Positions 37,068 to 46,373 are shown, numbered from the stretch's first letter. The stretch: DNA of 50,151 bases from Urechidicola croceus (GCA_905181865.1 CAJIZG010000004.1:457501-507651), one strand, 5' to 3'. The notes: generated from the sequence alone by a model not told the origin. A program made the numbers and translations.

Positions 37068-38569
37068 ATGAAAACAGAAATTTCACCATTAAAATTAAGT
37101 GTCCATGACAGTATAATTGCCATGAAAGTAAACGTAGACCATTCATCGATGGAAGCATCTTTAAAACTATTTAGTTTTAAAGACCCAATTAAAGTTGTTG
37201 GTTTTGAAGATGAATATCAAATAATCGACGGGTATAGACGTTGGATGGCAGCTCAGTCATTGGGAATTAAAAAAGTTCCAATAGTAGTTGTTGACACATC
37301 AAACGTAAAGTTAGAATCAATTCTATCAAATTCTACTGAAGACAGAACTGCTCTTGAAATAGTTTTGTCCATTAGATGTGTTTTGGATGAACTGGGAAGT
37401 TCACAAGGAAAAAAGAGGGAACTAATAGAAGGTTTAGAGGAGGAGGATTTAAAGGATCGTTTTACCATGGTATCAAAAATATTAGGATTAAATCTATCTT
37501 CAGTACAACTCCGAAAATACATTACTATAGATGACTTTGATAAAGACCCATCGAATCCATTAAATGAGTCATTAATAGATAAAATTGATCTTGGTACTTT
37601 GTCAGTTTCAAGAGCTGATAGTATTGTTAAACGTCTGAAAGAAGAAAGTAAATTAAATAATGAGTTAGATACTCAACTTAAGTGTCCTATAATTTCAAAC
37701 CAATATGAGATATACAATATGAACAATAAAAAAGCATACACCAAAATTGAAGACAATTCAATAGATCTATTGTATTTCTCACCTGATTATTTAGGGATTA
37801 AGAATTATCGCAATGTTCCAAAAGAAGATCAAATTGGTGCCTTGGGTTTAAATGATTACATAGATGAGTTGGTGAATCAGTCTTTACATTTTAATAAAAT
37901 GACAAACTAAAAGACACGGGAGTTTGTGTAATTAACATAGACGATGTAATAATCAATAATCAATCACAAGCTATTCCACAGCGAGTTATATTAAAAATGA
38001 TATCTGGTGGTGTGAAATTTATTCAGGAAGTCAAATGGGGTAAATCAAATCCAATTCCACTGTCAAATTTTAAGGGTTTTCAACCTTCAACTGAGTCTAT
38101 TCTAATCTTCGCTAAAGATGAAAAGAAATTTATTTGGAACGATTATAGAAATCTAAATCTTGAGGATCAAATAAAGTTAAAACAAACAAATAAAATAACT
38201 CACGTTGACAGTCCAAATAAGAAAATGGTTAATTTTCTAAATGACGAAAAGATTAATGACTTTTTTAAAACTTCAGTGTTCCGAAAAAATGAATTTAAAG
38301 ATATTGATCCTAACTATAAACATCAAGCACCACAAAATGAACAAATACCATTATTTTTCATTCTATTTTTCACTAAACCAGGGATGAAAGTTTGTGATTT
38401 GTATGGAGGTAGTGGAACAACTGGTGCTGCAGCTCTTAAAAACGGTAGGTCAACTGTTATGTTTGACTTAGACCCAGTAAATATAGATTTCATGGAAAAG
38501 AGATTTAAAATGATTACAGAGAGTAATTTTACAAATCAAGTTGTCAAAGAAATCATTTTTTTTGATTAA
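37068..38569 (+). pseudogene. ParB-like/DNA methyltransferase fusion, split by a frameshift (copy B)
   Basis: The first 273 residues are almost the same as copy A (ParB motif IIDGYRRWMAAQSLG; SPDY). Then CATTTTAATAAAATG replaces the CTATTAATAAAA of copy A, with a net two-base gain, giving a stop at 37910. The reading continues in another frame from about 37901: DKLKDTGVCVINIDDVIINN, VKFIQEVKWGKSNPIPLSN, ESILIFAKDEKKFIW, and the SAM-binding KVCDLYGGSGTTGAAALKNG (FxGxGTT-like) with DLDPVNIDFMEKRF. The whole would be about 500 aa: ParB nuclease-like domain plus beta-class amino-methyltransferase. An internal ATG at 37997 cannot rescue motif IV. Probably inactive unless frameshifting occurs. Confidence 0.8.
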
Positions 38570-38595
38570 AAACTATGTCAATTATATAAATTAAC
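38569..38595 (+). promoter_or_regulatory. Repeated 5' motif before the polymerase-like gene
   Basis: AAAACTATGTCA (38569-38580), 5 nt, ATAAATTAAC (38586-38595), 5 nt, ATG 38601. The spacing is exactly that upstream of the ParB/methyltransferase genes although the downstream genes are unrelated. It overlaps the preceding stop region, so the gene may have its own promoter within the operon. Confidence 0.55.
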
Positions 38596-38600
38596 TTAAT

Positions 38601-40190
38601 ATGAAATTAACTATTCCGAGTTCGATAATTAAAGTGGATTTGAGTCAATACGTAACGGGAAGACCACAGCGTAAGAAATCCATTTGTGATGCTGTTTATT
38701 ATGTCGTGTCTTTATTAACCCCTCCTTTTTTTAATTCTTTAGATTATCAGTATATGAGAGGTTTTAAACCTCTTTCAAGTAAGGATTTAAATAGAATGAC
38801 ACGTAATAGATTTAATGAGGTTAAAACCATTCTATTGGACTCAAATTTGACCGAAAATGGTTCTATTCTTTTATCAGATAATACATCTATCGCAGGAATT
38901 AAACATACTGGTTATAAACTCAATCAATGGGCACTCGAGAAAACCGATTTTGTTGAAGTTGAAATCGATGAAAAGTATGACACTCGAAAAGAAAAACTTA
39001 AAAATGAATGGGAATTGGACATGAAATGTTTTGATGACAGATTCATTCACATCAAAGAGGCTATGGATCAATTTCAAATTACCATAGATGCAGCAGCTGC
39101 TGAAAATTACCTGAAAGAATTGAAAAAAAGGGTGTTGTCAAAGGTGGTAAAGGAGAATAAGACTCGAGTGAAGCAATACTTCAATAAATTACATAAAGTT
39201 ATTGAAAATATCGAAAAGGGGGAATTGAACTATTCTGTTTCGATGAGCAATCATAGAGTCAATTCGGTATTCACTTCGATGAAGAGGGAATTACGATATT
39301 TTCTTAGAACAAATGGAGAACAAATGGTTGAAGTAGATATAACTACCTCGCATCCATTTACTCTTGCTACCATTCTCACTGAGAAATTTTTTAAGGAGAC
39401 TAATCTTGGTTACAATCTTCATTCTCTATTTCCACAATTTTACAAATCCTTTAAGTACTCCTGTGAAGCTATGGAGTATCAAGATTTTTTAAAAAAATTT
39501 GCTGGACATATGGTTATAGAGTCTAATGTTATTAATGATAACTATATATCATATTTAACATATCAAGGTAATGTATTATATAATATAAAATATCCATTAC
39601 TGGATACATTCATATCATATATGTGTGGCAGGTTTTGGAGAAAAAGAGGAATCCAAAAATACAGGTCATTGAACTTCAAAAAAGACATTTATGAGTCAAT
39701 TGGAAAGGATATTGGGATGAGCCGAGAAAAGGTAAAAGACCAATTTAAACTCTACATCAATTTTTCAGACAAAAACAGGAGAGTCAATGTAGAACTCATC
39801 AAACACCTCGAGAGACAATTTAAAGAGGTGAGTAAACTTGTTCAATTCCTGTCCAATATGAATCACTTCAAAAGTCCATTTTCATATCTAATCCAACGGT
39901 GTGAGTCCTATTTATTTTTGAGGCATGCTTGTCTGGAGTTGAGTAAAAATAATATCCCATACATCACCATTCACGATAGCGTATTGTGTCAAAAAGAGAA
40001 GATGTATGAGGTGCAATATCTATTGACGGACTCAATAATTAAACAAACGGGATTAACTCCTGGAATCAAGTTCAAAGAATTGGAGGATCCTTTTCCATTA
40101 TTGGATGAAGCAGCAGCAAAAATAGTAGAGTCAATTAATTATAAAAAAAATGATAAGATCATGATAAGTGAAGTTTTAAATAAATATTAA
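38601..40190 (+). CDS. Putative replication polymerase with A-family/T7-like palm motifs
   Basis: 529 aa, no family named with certainty. The C-terminal 300 residues contain, in the right order, motifs like those of PolA/T7-type polymerases. Motif A-like is GEQMVEVDITTSHPFTLATI with Asp246. Motif B-like is MSREKVKDQFKLYINF with Arg375, Lys377/379 and Tyr385. YLIQRCESYLFLRHACLEL around 429-447 resembles the helix before motif C. IPYITIHDSVLCQKEKM has His459-Asp460 as motif C. The N-terminal 230 residues are helical and charged, without exonuclease motifs. It replaces a normal Rep/primase in this element, so replication initiation or lagging-strand priming is a reasonable guess. It is preceded by the repeated 5' motif and followed closely by a DNA methyltransferase. 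Confidence 0.5.
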   Translation: MKLTIPSSIIKVDLSQYVTGRPQRKKSICDAVYYVVSLLTPPFFNSLDYQYMRGFKPLSSKDLNRMTRNRFNEVKTILLDSNLTENGSILLSDNTSIAGIKHTGYKLNQWALEKTDFVEVEIDEKYDTRKEKLKNEWELDMKCFDDRFIHIKEAMDQFQITIDAAAAENYLKELKKRVLSKVVKENKTRVKQYFNKLHKVIENIEKGELNYSVSMSNHRVNSVFTSMKRELRYFLRTNGEQMVEVDITTSHPFTLATILTEKFFKETNLGYNLHSLFPQFYKSFKYSCEAMEYQDFLKKFAGHMVIESNVINDNYISYLTYQGNVLYNIKYPLLDTFISYMCGRFWRKRGIQKYRSLNFKKDIYESIGKDIGMSREKVKDQFKLYINFSDKNRRVNVELIKHLERQFKEVSKLVQFLSNMNHFKSPFSYLIQRCESYLFLRHACLELSKNNIPYITIHDSVLCQKEKMYEVQYLLTDSIIKQTGLTPGIKFKELEDPFPLLDEAAAKIVESINYKKNDKIMISEVLNKY

Positions 40191-40195
40191 AAATT

Positions 40196-40993
40196 ATGAA
40201 AAAAAATATAATATATAACGAGAATTGTAATGAAACTTTTACCAAGATAGAGGATAAATCTATCGATGGAGTAATTACATCACCACCATACAATATCAAT
40301 ATTAAGAGAAGCGATTGTTACTACAACAATGGATATTCTGAATTAGACGGACTAAGTCAAAATGATTATTTGGAGGTTAGAACAAATGAATTCAAAGAAT
40401 TCTCAAGGGTCATCAAAGATGATGGAGTTATTTGCTACAATATTTCATACAGCAAAGAAAACCCGATACTTCCAACGTTATTAGTAGCTAAAATTCACGA
40501 AGAGTTGGATTTAACAATTTCTGACATTATTTCCTGGAAAAAACCACACGCTATACCTTTTCAAACTTCATCAACAAAATTGAGCAGGGTGACTGAACTT
40601 ATTTACATTTTTGTCAAAAAAGATAGATTACACACGTTTAAAACAAATAAAGAAGTAAGTAAGATTAATGAAAAAACTGGTCAAAAATTTTATAAAAACT
40701 ATGTGAATTTTATTGAAGCAAAAAATAATGATGGATATAAATGCCAACTAAAAGCATCGTATTCACAAGATTTATGTGACCAGTTGATAAATATTTACTT
40801 TTCAAAAGGTAGTTTGATCTATGATCCTTTTACAGGCATAGGAACAACTCAACTAAGCTGTATCGAAAATTTTTGTGATTTTATTGGAAGTGAAATAATA
40901 ACTGAACATTATAATATTGCCGTTGAAAGAGTGGAAGAAAAAAGAAAAGAAAAAGAAGTACAACAACTATTGAAAGACTCAAAAATTAAATAA
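40196..40993 (+). CDS. DNA amino-methyltransferase (beta-class N4/N6)
   Basis: 265 aa. Motif IV is DGVITSPPYNINIK (residues 24-37). The SAM-binding motif I is near the C-terminus, IYDPFTGIGTTQLSCI, so the order of blocks is that of the beta class. Between them lies a variable target-recognition region (IISWKKPHAIPFQTSSTKLS). It methylates adenine N6 or cytosine N4 in a specific site. No restriction endonuclease gene adjoins it, so it is an orphan enzyme that may protect the element or regulate it. It starts 5 bp after the polymerase-like stop. Confidence 0.87.
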   Translation: MKKNIIYNENCNETFTKIEDKSIDGVITSPPYNINIKRSDCYYNNGYSELDGLSQNDYLEVRTNEFKEFSRVIKDDGVICYNISYSKENPILPTLLVAKIHEELDLTISDIISWKKPHAIPFQTSSTKLSRVTELIYIFVKKDRLHTFKTNKEVSKINEKTGQKFYKNYVNFIEAKNNDGYKCQLKASYSQDLCDQLINIYFSKGSLIYDPFTGIGTTQLSCIENFCDFIGSEIITEHYNIAVERVEEKRKEKEVQQLLKDSKIK

Positions 40994-41044
40994 TTTATTA
41001 AACTAAAACCGTGGACAGGGAGATAATACTGAACATTAAATGTT

Positions 41045-41398
41045 ATGAATAAAAATAAAAATAATTCTAATCCAATTTCTGAAGAGGAATTTTTTAATCA
41101 ACTTTTAAAAGATGTGGGTATTACAACAAAAAACTATTTTAAATTCAGAGCAGAGGTCTGTTCTGATGTTATTGAGTTCCACAGAACAATCATGAAAGCA
41201 TCTGATTCTTGTTTTATTATTTGGGAGTTTGGATACAGTAGAGACTATTGTCTACCTGACGTCGAATGTACATTAACAACAAGTTTAAGTATAGAACAGG
41301 TTAGGAGATTTATGAAATTAAATGAAGATTCACATGTTATGATAGAGACCTTAAATTATGCTGATCAGTATGATGGTGAAAGAAATCAAATAGACTAG
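41045..41398 (+). CDS. Hypothetical element protein (117 aa)
   Basis: No family recognised. Acidic N-terminus (SEEEFFNQLLKDVGITTKNY), a possible beta-rich middle (SDSCFIIWEFGYSRDYCLPD) and a helical end. No membrane segment or signal peptide. It lies between the methyltransferase and the HTH gene, all on the plus strand, about 50-100 bp from each, and is probably part of the element operon. It has no counterpart in the left half of the element. Confidence 0.5.
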   Translation: MNKNKNNSNPISEEEFFNQLLKDVGITTKNYFKFRAEVCSDVIEFHRTIMKASDSCFIIWEFGYSRDYCLPDVECTLTTSLSIEQVRRFMKLNEDSHVMIETLNYADQYDGERNQID

Positions 41399-41404
41399 AA
41401 AAAT

Positions 41405-41420
41405 TTTACAGTACTGTAAA
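41405..41420. promoter_or_regulatory. 16-bp perfect palindrome upstream of the HTH gene
   Basis: TTTACAGTACTGTAAA is its own reverse complement and lies 77 bp before ATG 41497. It is a candidate operator for a dimeric regulator, or a weak hairpin after the 117-aa gene. Confidence 0.4.
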
Positions 41421-41496
41421 GGATAAAATCACCAATAATATCAGTGAATTTTTCTCTACTACAAATTGAAATGATTTTTATTAAAAATTAAATAGC

Positions 41497-41799
41497 ATGG
41501 GTGAGCAAACCATACAAATATTGAATGTAACAAGACAAGAACTTCTTGAGATTATTAAGGAAGGTGTCAAATTGGAATTGAACCGACAACGATCGATGGG
41601 AAACCCTTTGAACAGGTTGTCTATAACTGGTGAAGATACTGAGTATTTAACCCGAAATGAAGTCTCTAAGGTGTTAAATGTAACTGTCCAGACATTGAAT
41701 AACTGGAGAAGAGATGGGGTCTTAAATCCACTAAAAATTGGAGGTAGGGTGTTGTACAGAAAAGAAGATGTGTGTAGTAACTCACGTTTAGTTGCTTGA
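41497..41799 (+). CDS. Excisionase-like helix-turn-helix protein
   Basis: 100 aa. The N-terminal half may be a helical dimerisation region (LEIIKEGVKLELNRQRSMGN). The C-terminal half is a MerR/excisionase-type winged helix: YLTRNEVSKVLNVTVQTLNN, WRRDGVLNPLKIGGRVLYRK, as in HTH_17 proteins common beside Bacteroidota integrases. It could bind the small repeats next to the integrase attachment site and direct excision, or regulate the element. It is the last recognisable element gene; the chimeric ORF starts 87 bp later. Confidence 0.75.
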   Translation: MGEQTIQILNVTRQELLEIIKEGVKLELNRQRSMGNPLNRLSITGEDTEYLTRNEVSKVLNVTVQTLNNWRRDGVLNPLKIGGRVLYRKEDVCSNSRLVA

Positions 41800-41886
41800 A
41801 ATTTATAATGTTTTATATTATTTTAACTTTTTTAGTTTCAATTTAGAATTAATAAACTTAAATTTGATTTTATTTAAAAAAAATCT

Positions 41887-42645
41887 ATGAAAAACATCAC
41901 ATTAATAATGGTGCTATTCTGTGCTACACAATTAGTGAATGCACAAGAAACCATACCCGTTTCTGGTGGTGAAGCTGCAGGGGCTGGTGGCACGGTAAGT
42001 CATACTATTGGTCAATTAATATACACAAATCCAACTACTGCAGCAGGTTCATTAAATCAAGGGATACAACATATTAGTGCGCCGGAAAACGTTCTACAAG
42101 CCATCAATAAAATTCCGAAGGAAAAATTGATTATGCTAGACAACCTTAATAATAAAATTGAAGGTAAAATAGTAAAGGTTTATCAAGAATTTGAAAATGA
42201 CATCTACAAGTCCTTAATTGAAGGATATGAAAAAATAGTTAAATACAAGAAATTGGTGATGGTATATCCTACTAAATCTGTGTATCCATATCCTAAAAGA
42301 ATTGTACATGGATTTAGAAAGTTTTGTATTGAAAAATCCTTAGATTTTGAAGTTATTGATGAAATATATGAGGATATGATTCTTAAAAATGGAGATTTAT
42401 TTATCACTATTGTAGAAGATGATTTGGTGAGTTTGGTACATCAAATACGAGACAATGAATTTACGATAGGTAAAGATATTGGGGTGCTTTCCTATAATGA
42501 TACGCCATTAAAAGATCTCCTTGGAATTTCTGTGATTTCTACCGATTTTAATATGATGGGAGCAACTACGGCTCATATGATTTTAAATAAGGAAAAGGGG
42601 AGCGTAAAGAATCCATTTAATTTTATTGATCGGGCGTCTATGTAA
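41887..42645 (+). CDS. Chimeric ORF: secretion signal and repeat-protein N-terminus joined to GntR-regulator ligand domain
   Basis: 252 aa. Residues 1-58 are the start of a secreted flavobacterial protein: signal peptide MKNITLIMVLFCATQLVNAQ, then IPVSGGEAAGAGGTVSHTIG and SLNQGIQ. From about residue 72 (AINKIPKEKLIMLDN) it is the ligand-binding half of a GntR regulator with a LacI-like effector domain: KLVMVYPTKSVYPYPKRIVH, DLVSLVHQIRDNEFTIGKDI, VLSYNDTPLKDLLGISVIST, FNFIDRASM. The winged-helix DNA-binding half (about 150 residues) is missing. As written, the product would be exported and could not act as a repressor. It marks the boundary between mobile DNA and the sulfatase operon, whose regulator this probably once was. 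Confidence 0.75.
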   Translation: MKNITLIMVLFCATQLVNAQETIPVSGGEAAGAGGTVSHTIGQLIYTNPTTAAGSLNQGIQHISAPENVLQAINKIPKEKLIMLDNLNNKIEGKIVKVYQEFENDIYKSLIEGYEKIVKYKKLVMVYPTKSVYPYPKRIVHGFRKFCIEKSLDFEVIDEIYEDMILKNGDLFITIVEDDLVSLVHQIRDNEFTIGKDIGVLSYNDTPLKDLLGISVISTDFNMMGATTAHMILNKEKGSVKNPFNFIDRASM

Positions 42646-42666
42646 TCCTACCCCCTTTTTCTTGTA

Positions 42667-43452
42667 TTATATATCCAGTTTTTCCATTCGAGTGGTCAAA
42701 CTCCCAACCTTATCAATTTCGATTTTTAATGTTGTATCCCGATCGATGTTCACCAATTCAACTGGGGATCCCGGAATGACCAAACTGTCTTTTTTTAGAG
42801 TTTTTCCTTGTTTTGTGAGAAATGTCACCAACCATCGCAAAGAGTGAATAGGGCCACCCATGATCTCTGAACTTGGGGCAGATGTGACCAGATTTCCATC
42901 TTTGTACACTGAAAACACTTCATCTTTAAAAAGCAGTTTTCTGGGGTCAACTTTTTGCTCCCCTACAATGAGCCCAGCGTGAATCCCACCAGAACAAATT
43001 AATTCTTGTATTATTGGTGGTTCAACCCAAAATTTGAAATTATGAAGCTCAATACCAGGGCTAACATATGCTATTGAATTGATGAGTTCTTCATCGGATA
43101 ACTCTATTCCTTTCAAGTCCTTTCCAATTTTGAAGACCATTTCTGGTTCTATGGCGCAATTAATATACTTGCTATAGTCAATAATAGTCTTGCTATCTAG
43201 TATATGTGGTTGAAAAAGTCTCCCGTTTATGGGTTCATTGATACCGAATTGTTCTCTTATAGCAGTACTCGTGCAACCGACTTTGTAACCCACCACACGT
43301 TCTCCTTTTTCTATTCTTTTCTTTGTTACCTCATCTTGAACCTCATAAGCTTCAGCAACCCTAAGTCTACGTATGGCAGCATTGTTTCCAATCCATTCCT
43401 TTTTGTAAAAAGAATGACAGAAAGCAGCAGCTATTGAATCGAGTGATTTCAT
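42667..43452 (-). CDS. 2-keto-4-pentenoate hydratase / fumarylacetoacetate hydrolase family enzyme
   Basis: 261 aa, as for MhpD-type hydratases. RVVGYKVGCTSTAIREQFGI, the metal-binding CAIEPEMVFKIGKDL (ExE), the PGIELHNFKFWVEPP segment and the C-terminal DSLVIPGSPVELVNI are the conserved blocks. It hydrates or cleaves a 2-keto-unsaturated acid with a divalent metal in the cytoplasm. It is last in the sulfatase operon, 3 bp from the sulfatase stop. There it may act on a keto-deoxy sugar acid formed during breakdown of an unsaturated uronic or deoxy sugar; the substrate is inferred. Confidence 0.85.
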   Translation of the reverse strand: MKSLDSIAAAFCHSFYKKEWIGNNAAIRRLRVAEAYEVQDEVTKKRIEKGERVVGYKVGCTSTAIREQFGINEPINGRLFQPHILDSKTIIDYSKYINCAIEPEMVFKIGKDLKGIELSDEELINSIAYVSPGIELHNFKFWVEPPIIQELICSGGIHAGLIVGEQKVDPRKLLFKDEVFSVYKDGNLVTSAPSSEIMGGPIHSLRWLVTFLTKQGKTLKKDSLVIPGSPVELVNIDRDTTLKIEIDKVGSLTTRMEKLDI

Positions 43453-43455
43453 ATC

Positions 43456-44913
43456 TTACTTCCTGTCAGGATGCTTTCCCCACTCGTATCTTTTTGTTGC
43501 GTCAAATGCTGGATTTGGTACAGGTCGTTGAGCGTTGGTATCTACCTGCCATTTTTTTAAAGCCGATTTCATTTTTGTTAATTTTTCTGAATAACTGTAT
43601 TTTAAATCTGTCATTTCATTCACGTCATATTTTAGATTGTATAAGTCAAATTCACCCGACACCAAATTTTCTATGATTTTCCAGTCCCCTTTTCGAAGGG
43701 CCGACATCGGTTGCTCATGATGATACACAGGATAATGCGTAAATATCTCGCGTTCTGGATCAAACTTATTTTCAGTCAATGCAGGAAGCATGGAATACCC
43801 ATCTAACCCCTGATTTTCGGGTTGCAACCCTTTTGCTAATTCCAAGAGCGTAGGATAAAAATCGACACTAGAAACTAGAGCTTCCGAAGTAACATTTTCT
43901 TTCACTTTGTTCGGCCATTTTACAATCAAAGGCACACGAATACCTCCTTCATATAAAGTGCCTTTTCCCGCTCGTAGAGGTGCATTAGAAGTGGCAATGT
44001 ATTGTAATGGATGTCCATTTGGATAGGCGTTTTTACTACGACCGCCTAACAATGGAATATTGTCAAAACGATTGTCTACACCACCATTGTCTGAATAAAA
44101 AATAACAATCGTATTTTCTGCTAATCCTTCATCTTCTAATGCCTGCATAATAGTACCAACACTTCTATCAATATGTTCTATCATTGCTGCGTATACTGCA
44201 TTACCAGGATAATCTGGGTCCTTTTCTTTGTTTTTATATTTATCAATCAAGTCTTTGTCGCCATCTAACTGCACATGTACATCATAATGAGAAAAAAAAA
44301 TGAAAAAGGGATTGTCCTTATTTTTTTTCATAAAATCAACACTCATGGTGGCAAGTACATCGCTTACGCGATCAGATTCAGTTGTTTTGTATGCTGGCGA
44401 GAACTGAGGTGAATAAAAACCACCACTAGCCATATAAGTATAAGCAGCATCATAACCTCTATTTTGAGGTTCATGCTTTTCTAAATGTCCTAAATGCCAT
44501 TTTCCAAAATAGGCTGTTTTGTATCCTGCAGATTGCATGGCATCGCCAATAGTACTTAGGTCATCTGAAAGGTGTTGCTCTTTATGTATTGGAACAGTCA
44601 CCTCTTCATATGGACGCCAATGTCCCGGAATAAAATCAAAAATTCCTACACGAGCTGGATATTGACCAGACTGTATACTCGCTCTTGACGCTGAACATAC
44701 TGGTGCTGCATAGGCATTGTGAAACAGCATTCCCTGGGATGCCAATTTATCAATATTGGGCGTTTCATTGAATTTGTTCCCATAGACTGCCAAGTCCCTT
44801 CCTCCCAAATCATCGGCCATTATCATGATGATGTTTGGACGGTCTTGTGCGGCACTTGTCAATGACATGAGTACTGTAAATAATACGAATGTAAATGTTT
44901 CGATTTTTTTCAT
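43456..44913 (-). CDS. Formylglycine-dependent sulfatase (S1 family)
   Basis: 485 aa with a signal peptide ending LTSAAQ. Metal-binding IIMIMADDLGGRDLAVYG, the FGly motif at Cys73 (C-S-A-S-R), then KWHLGHLEKHEPQNRG, FFSHYDVHVQL and FYSDNGGVDNR in family order. Cys73 is converted to formylglycine, so the strain must have the maturation enzyme. It removes sulfate esters from a polysaccharide fragment in the periplasm. The C-terminus is rich in charged residues (VPNPAFDATKRYEWGKHPD). Third of three sulfatases in the operon; a 35-bp gap separates it from the previous gene. Confidence 0.93.
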   Translation of the reverse strand: MKKIETFTFVLFTVLMSLTSAAQDRPNIIMIMADDLGGRDLAVYGNKFNETPNIDKLASQGMLFHNAYAAPVCSASRASIQSGQYPARVGIFDFIPGHWRPYEEVTVPIHKEQHLSDDLSTIGDAMQSAGYKTAYFGKWHLGHLEKHEPQNRGYDAAYTYMASGGFYSPQFSPAYKTTESDRVSDVLATMSVDFMKKNKDNPFFIFFSHYDVHVQLDGDKDLIDKYKNKEKDPDYPGNAVYAAMIEHIDRSVGTIMQALEDEGLAENTIVIFYSDNGGVDNRFDNIPLLGGRSKNAYPNGHPLQYIATSNAPLRAGKGTLYEGGIRVPLIVKWPNKVKENVTSEALVSSVDFYPTLLELAKGLQPENQGLDGYSMLPALTENKFDPEREIFTHYPVYHHEQPMSALRKGDWKIIENLVSGEFDLYNLKYDVNEMTDLKYSYSEKLTKMKSALKKWQVDTNAQRPVPNPAFDATKRYEWGKHPDRK

Positions 44914-44948
44914 TTAATTGTTTTTTAGTTTGATAAATTTTTATTGCC

Positions 44949-46370
44949 TCACTGTTCTTTAAACCAAACTGGGTAAGGTTCTTTAACTTGCTGATAGGCA
45001 CCACCTTCTGAGGGATAGAATATTCCATAATTTATTTCTCTGCCCTCTGGTTTTGTGTCATCCCAATTTGGGTTGGGACGCATGCGCTGTGCATCTAATT
45101 CTTGTAAATGCTGCTCTAAAAGCGCCGTTAATCGTTCTGTTTCTTTCCGATATTTGGACGAACAATCTATCTTTTCGTAAGGATCCGTTTTTAAATCAAA
45201 TAATTCATATCGATTCGTTTTGAGGGTGTGAACCAGTTTCCAATCACCTTCCATCACCGAAGACGCAGGGTTTTGTCTGTGTGGGAAATGCCAAAAGAAC
45301 CTGCGCTGCTTATAATCGCTATTTTTACCTTTCCATATCGCCAGCATACTCTTTCCGTCTGGGTGGGTTTTGGGATCTAATTCTAATCCTACCAGATCTA
45401 TAAGGGTTGGAAAATAATCCGTGCTAAATACAGGTTTATCAAAAGTGCTCCCTGGCTTAATTTGCCCTGGCCACCGCACTATTAAAGGCACACGAACACC
45501 TCCTTCATATAAATCGCCTTTATTTCCACGATAGGGTTTATTACTCGTTATTTTACGCAACCCTCCGTTATCCGATGTAAATATTACGATGGTGTTTTTT
45601 TCGAGATCCAATGCTTTAAGTTTATCCAAAATAATTTGAACCGAATTGTCGAGATGTGAAATCATTCCCGCATAGGTCTGATTGTTTTGATATTTTCCTT
45701 TCGGTATATTATCATAAATGGCTTTGTCTTTAGGGGGGCTCGCCAAAGGCACATGTGGAGTATGATGAGTTAAATACAATAAAAAAGGACGATTTTGATT
45801 GGCTTCCAGAAATTCGATGCAACGCTCAGTAAGCTCATCCACCCCTTTGTCTCTTTTCTTTTCTGCCCCAGAAACTGCAAAAGCTTCATCAAAACCATAG
45901 TCCTCGTGGCCTCCTTGAGAAAAGAATTTAAATTCATTTCCTAAGTGCCACTTTCCAAAAAGCGCTGTTTTGTATCCAGTCGAACGCAAAGATTTCGCAA
46001 ACGTAGGCAGTGTAGAAGGAAGTTCTTTGAGATGTTTTGGTGGTATTAATTTTGGGTTATTAGACAAACGATCCCACGGTAAAGCATCCGTTATTCGAAC
46101 TCTTTGTGGATAACTACCCGTTAAAATAGAAGCTCGAGTGGGCGAACAGACATGACTTGCGGTGTATGCCTGATTAAATTGCATACTTTGTGAAGCCAGC
46201 TTGTCTATATTTGGAGTCAAGTAATAATCACTTCCATAGCAACCCAAATCCCGAGTGCCTAGGTCGTCGGCCAAAATAAAAATAATATTTGGTTGCGTTG
46301 CTTTTCTTTCCTGACTCCAGGAATTAAAGCAGAAACAAACGAAGGCGATATGAAATATATATTTATGCAT
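44949..46370 (-). CDS. Formylglycine-dependent sulfatase (S1 family)
   Basis: 473 aa. Signal peptide to SWSQ. IIFILADDLGTRDLGCYGSD, FGly motif at Cys75 (C-S-P-T-R, the commonest form), KTALFGKWHLGNEFKFFSQG, LTHHTPHVPLASP, IFTSDNGGLRKI. It is clearly different from the two neighbouring sulfatases, so each probably attacks a different sulfate position or sugar. Begins 3 bp after the upstream sulfatase stop. The C-terminal region ends in an EPYPVWFKEQ tail. Confidence 0.93.
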   Translation of the reverse strand: MHKYIFHIAFVCFCFNSWSQERKATQPNIIFILADDLGTRDLGCYGSDYYLTPNIDKLASQSMQFNQAYTASHVCSPTRASILTGSYPQRVRITDALPWDRLSNNPKLIPPKHLKELPSTLPTFAKSLRSTGYKTALFGKWHLGNEFKFFSQGGHEDYGFDEAFAVSGAEKKRDKGVDELTERCIEFLEANQNRPFLLYLTHHTPHVPLASPPKDKAIYDNIPKGKYQNNQTYAGMISHLDNSVQIILDKLKALDLEKNTIVIFTSDNGGLRKITSNKPYRGNKGDLYEGGVRVPLIVRWPGQIKPGSTFDKPVFSTDYFPTLIDLVGLELDPKTHPDGKSMLAIWKGKNSDYKQRRFFWHFPHRQNPASSVMEGDWKLVHTLKTNRYELFDLKTDPYEKIDCSSKYRKETERLTALLEQHLQELDAQRMRPNPNWDDTKPEGREINYGIFYPSEGGAYQQVKEPYPVWFKEQ

Positions 46371-46373
46371 ACT

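Noticed and set aside
42667-43437. Plus-strand ORFs of 73-77 aa across the hydratase gene
   Set aside because: Antisense shadows of a well-conserved enzyme.
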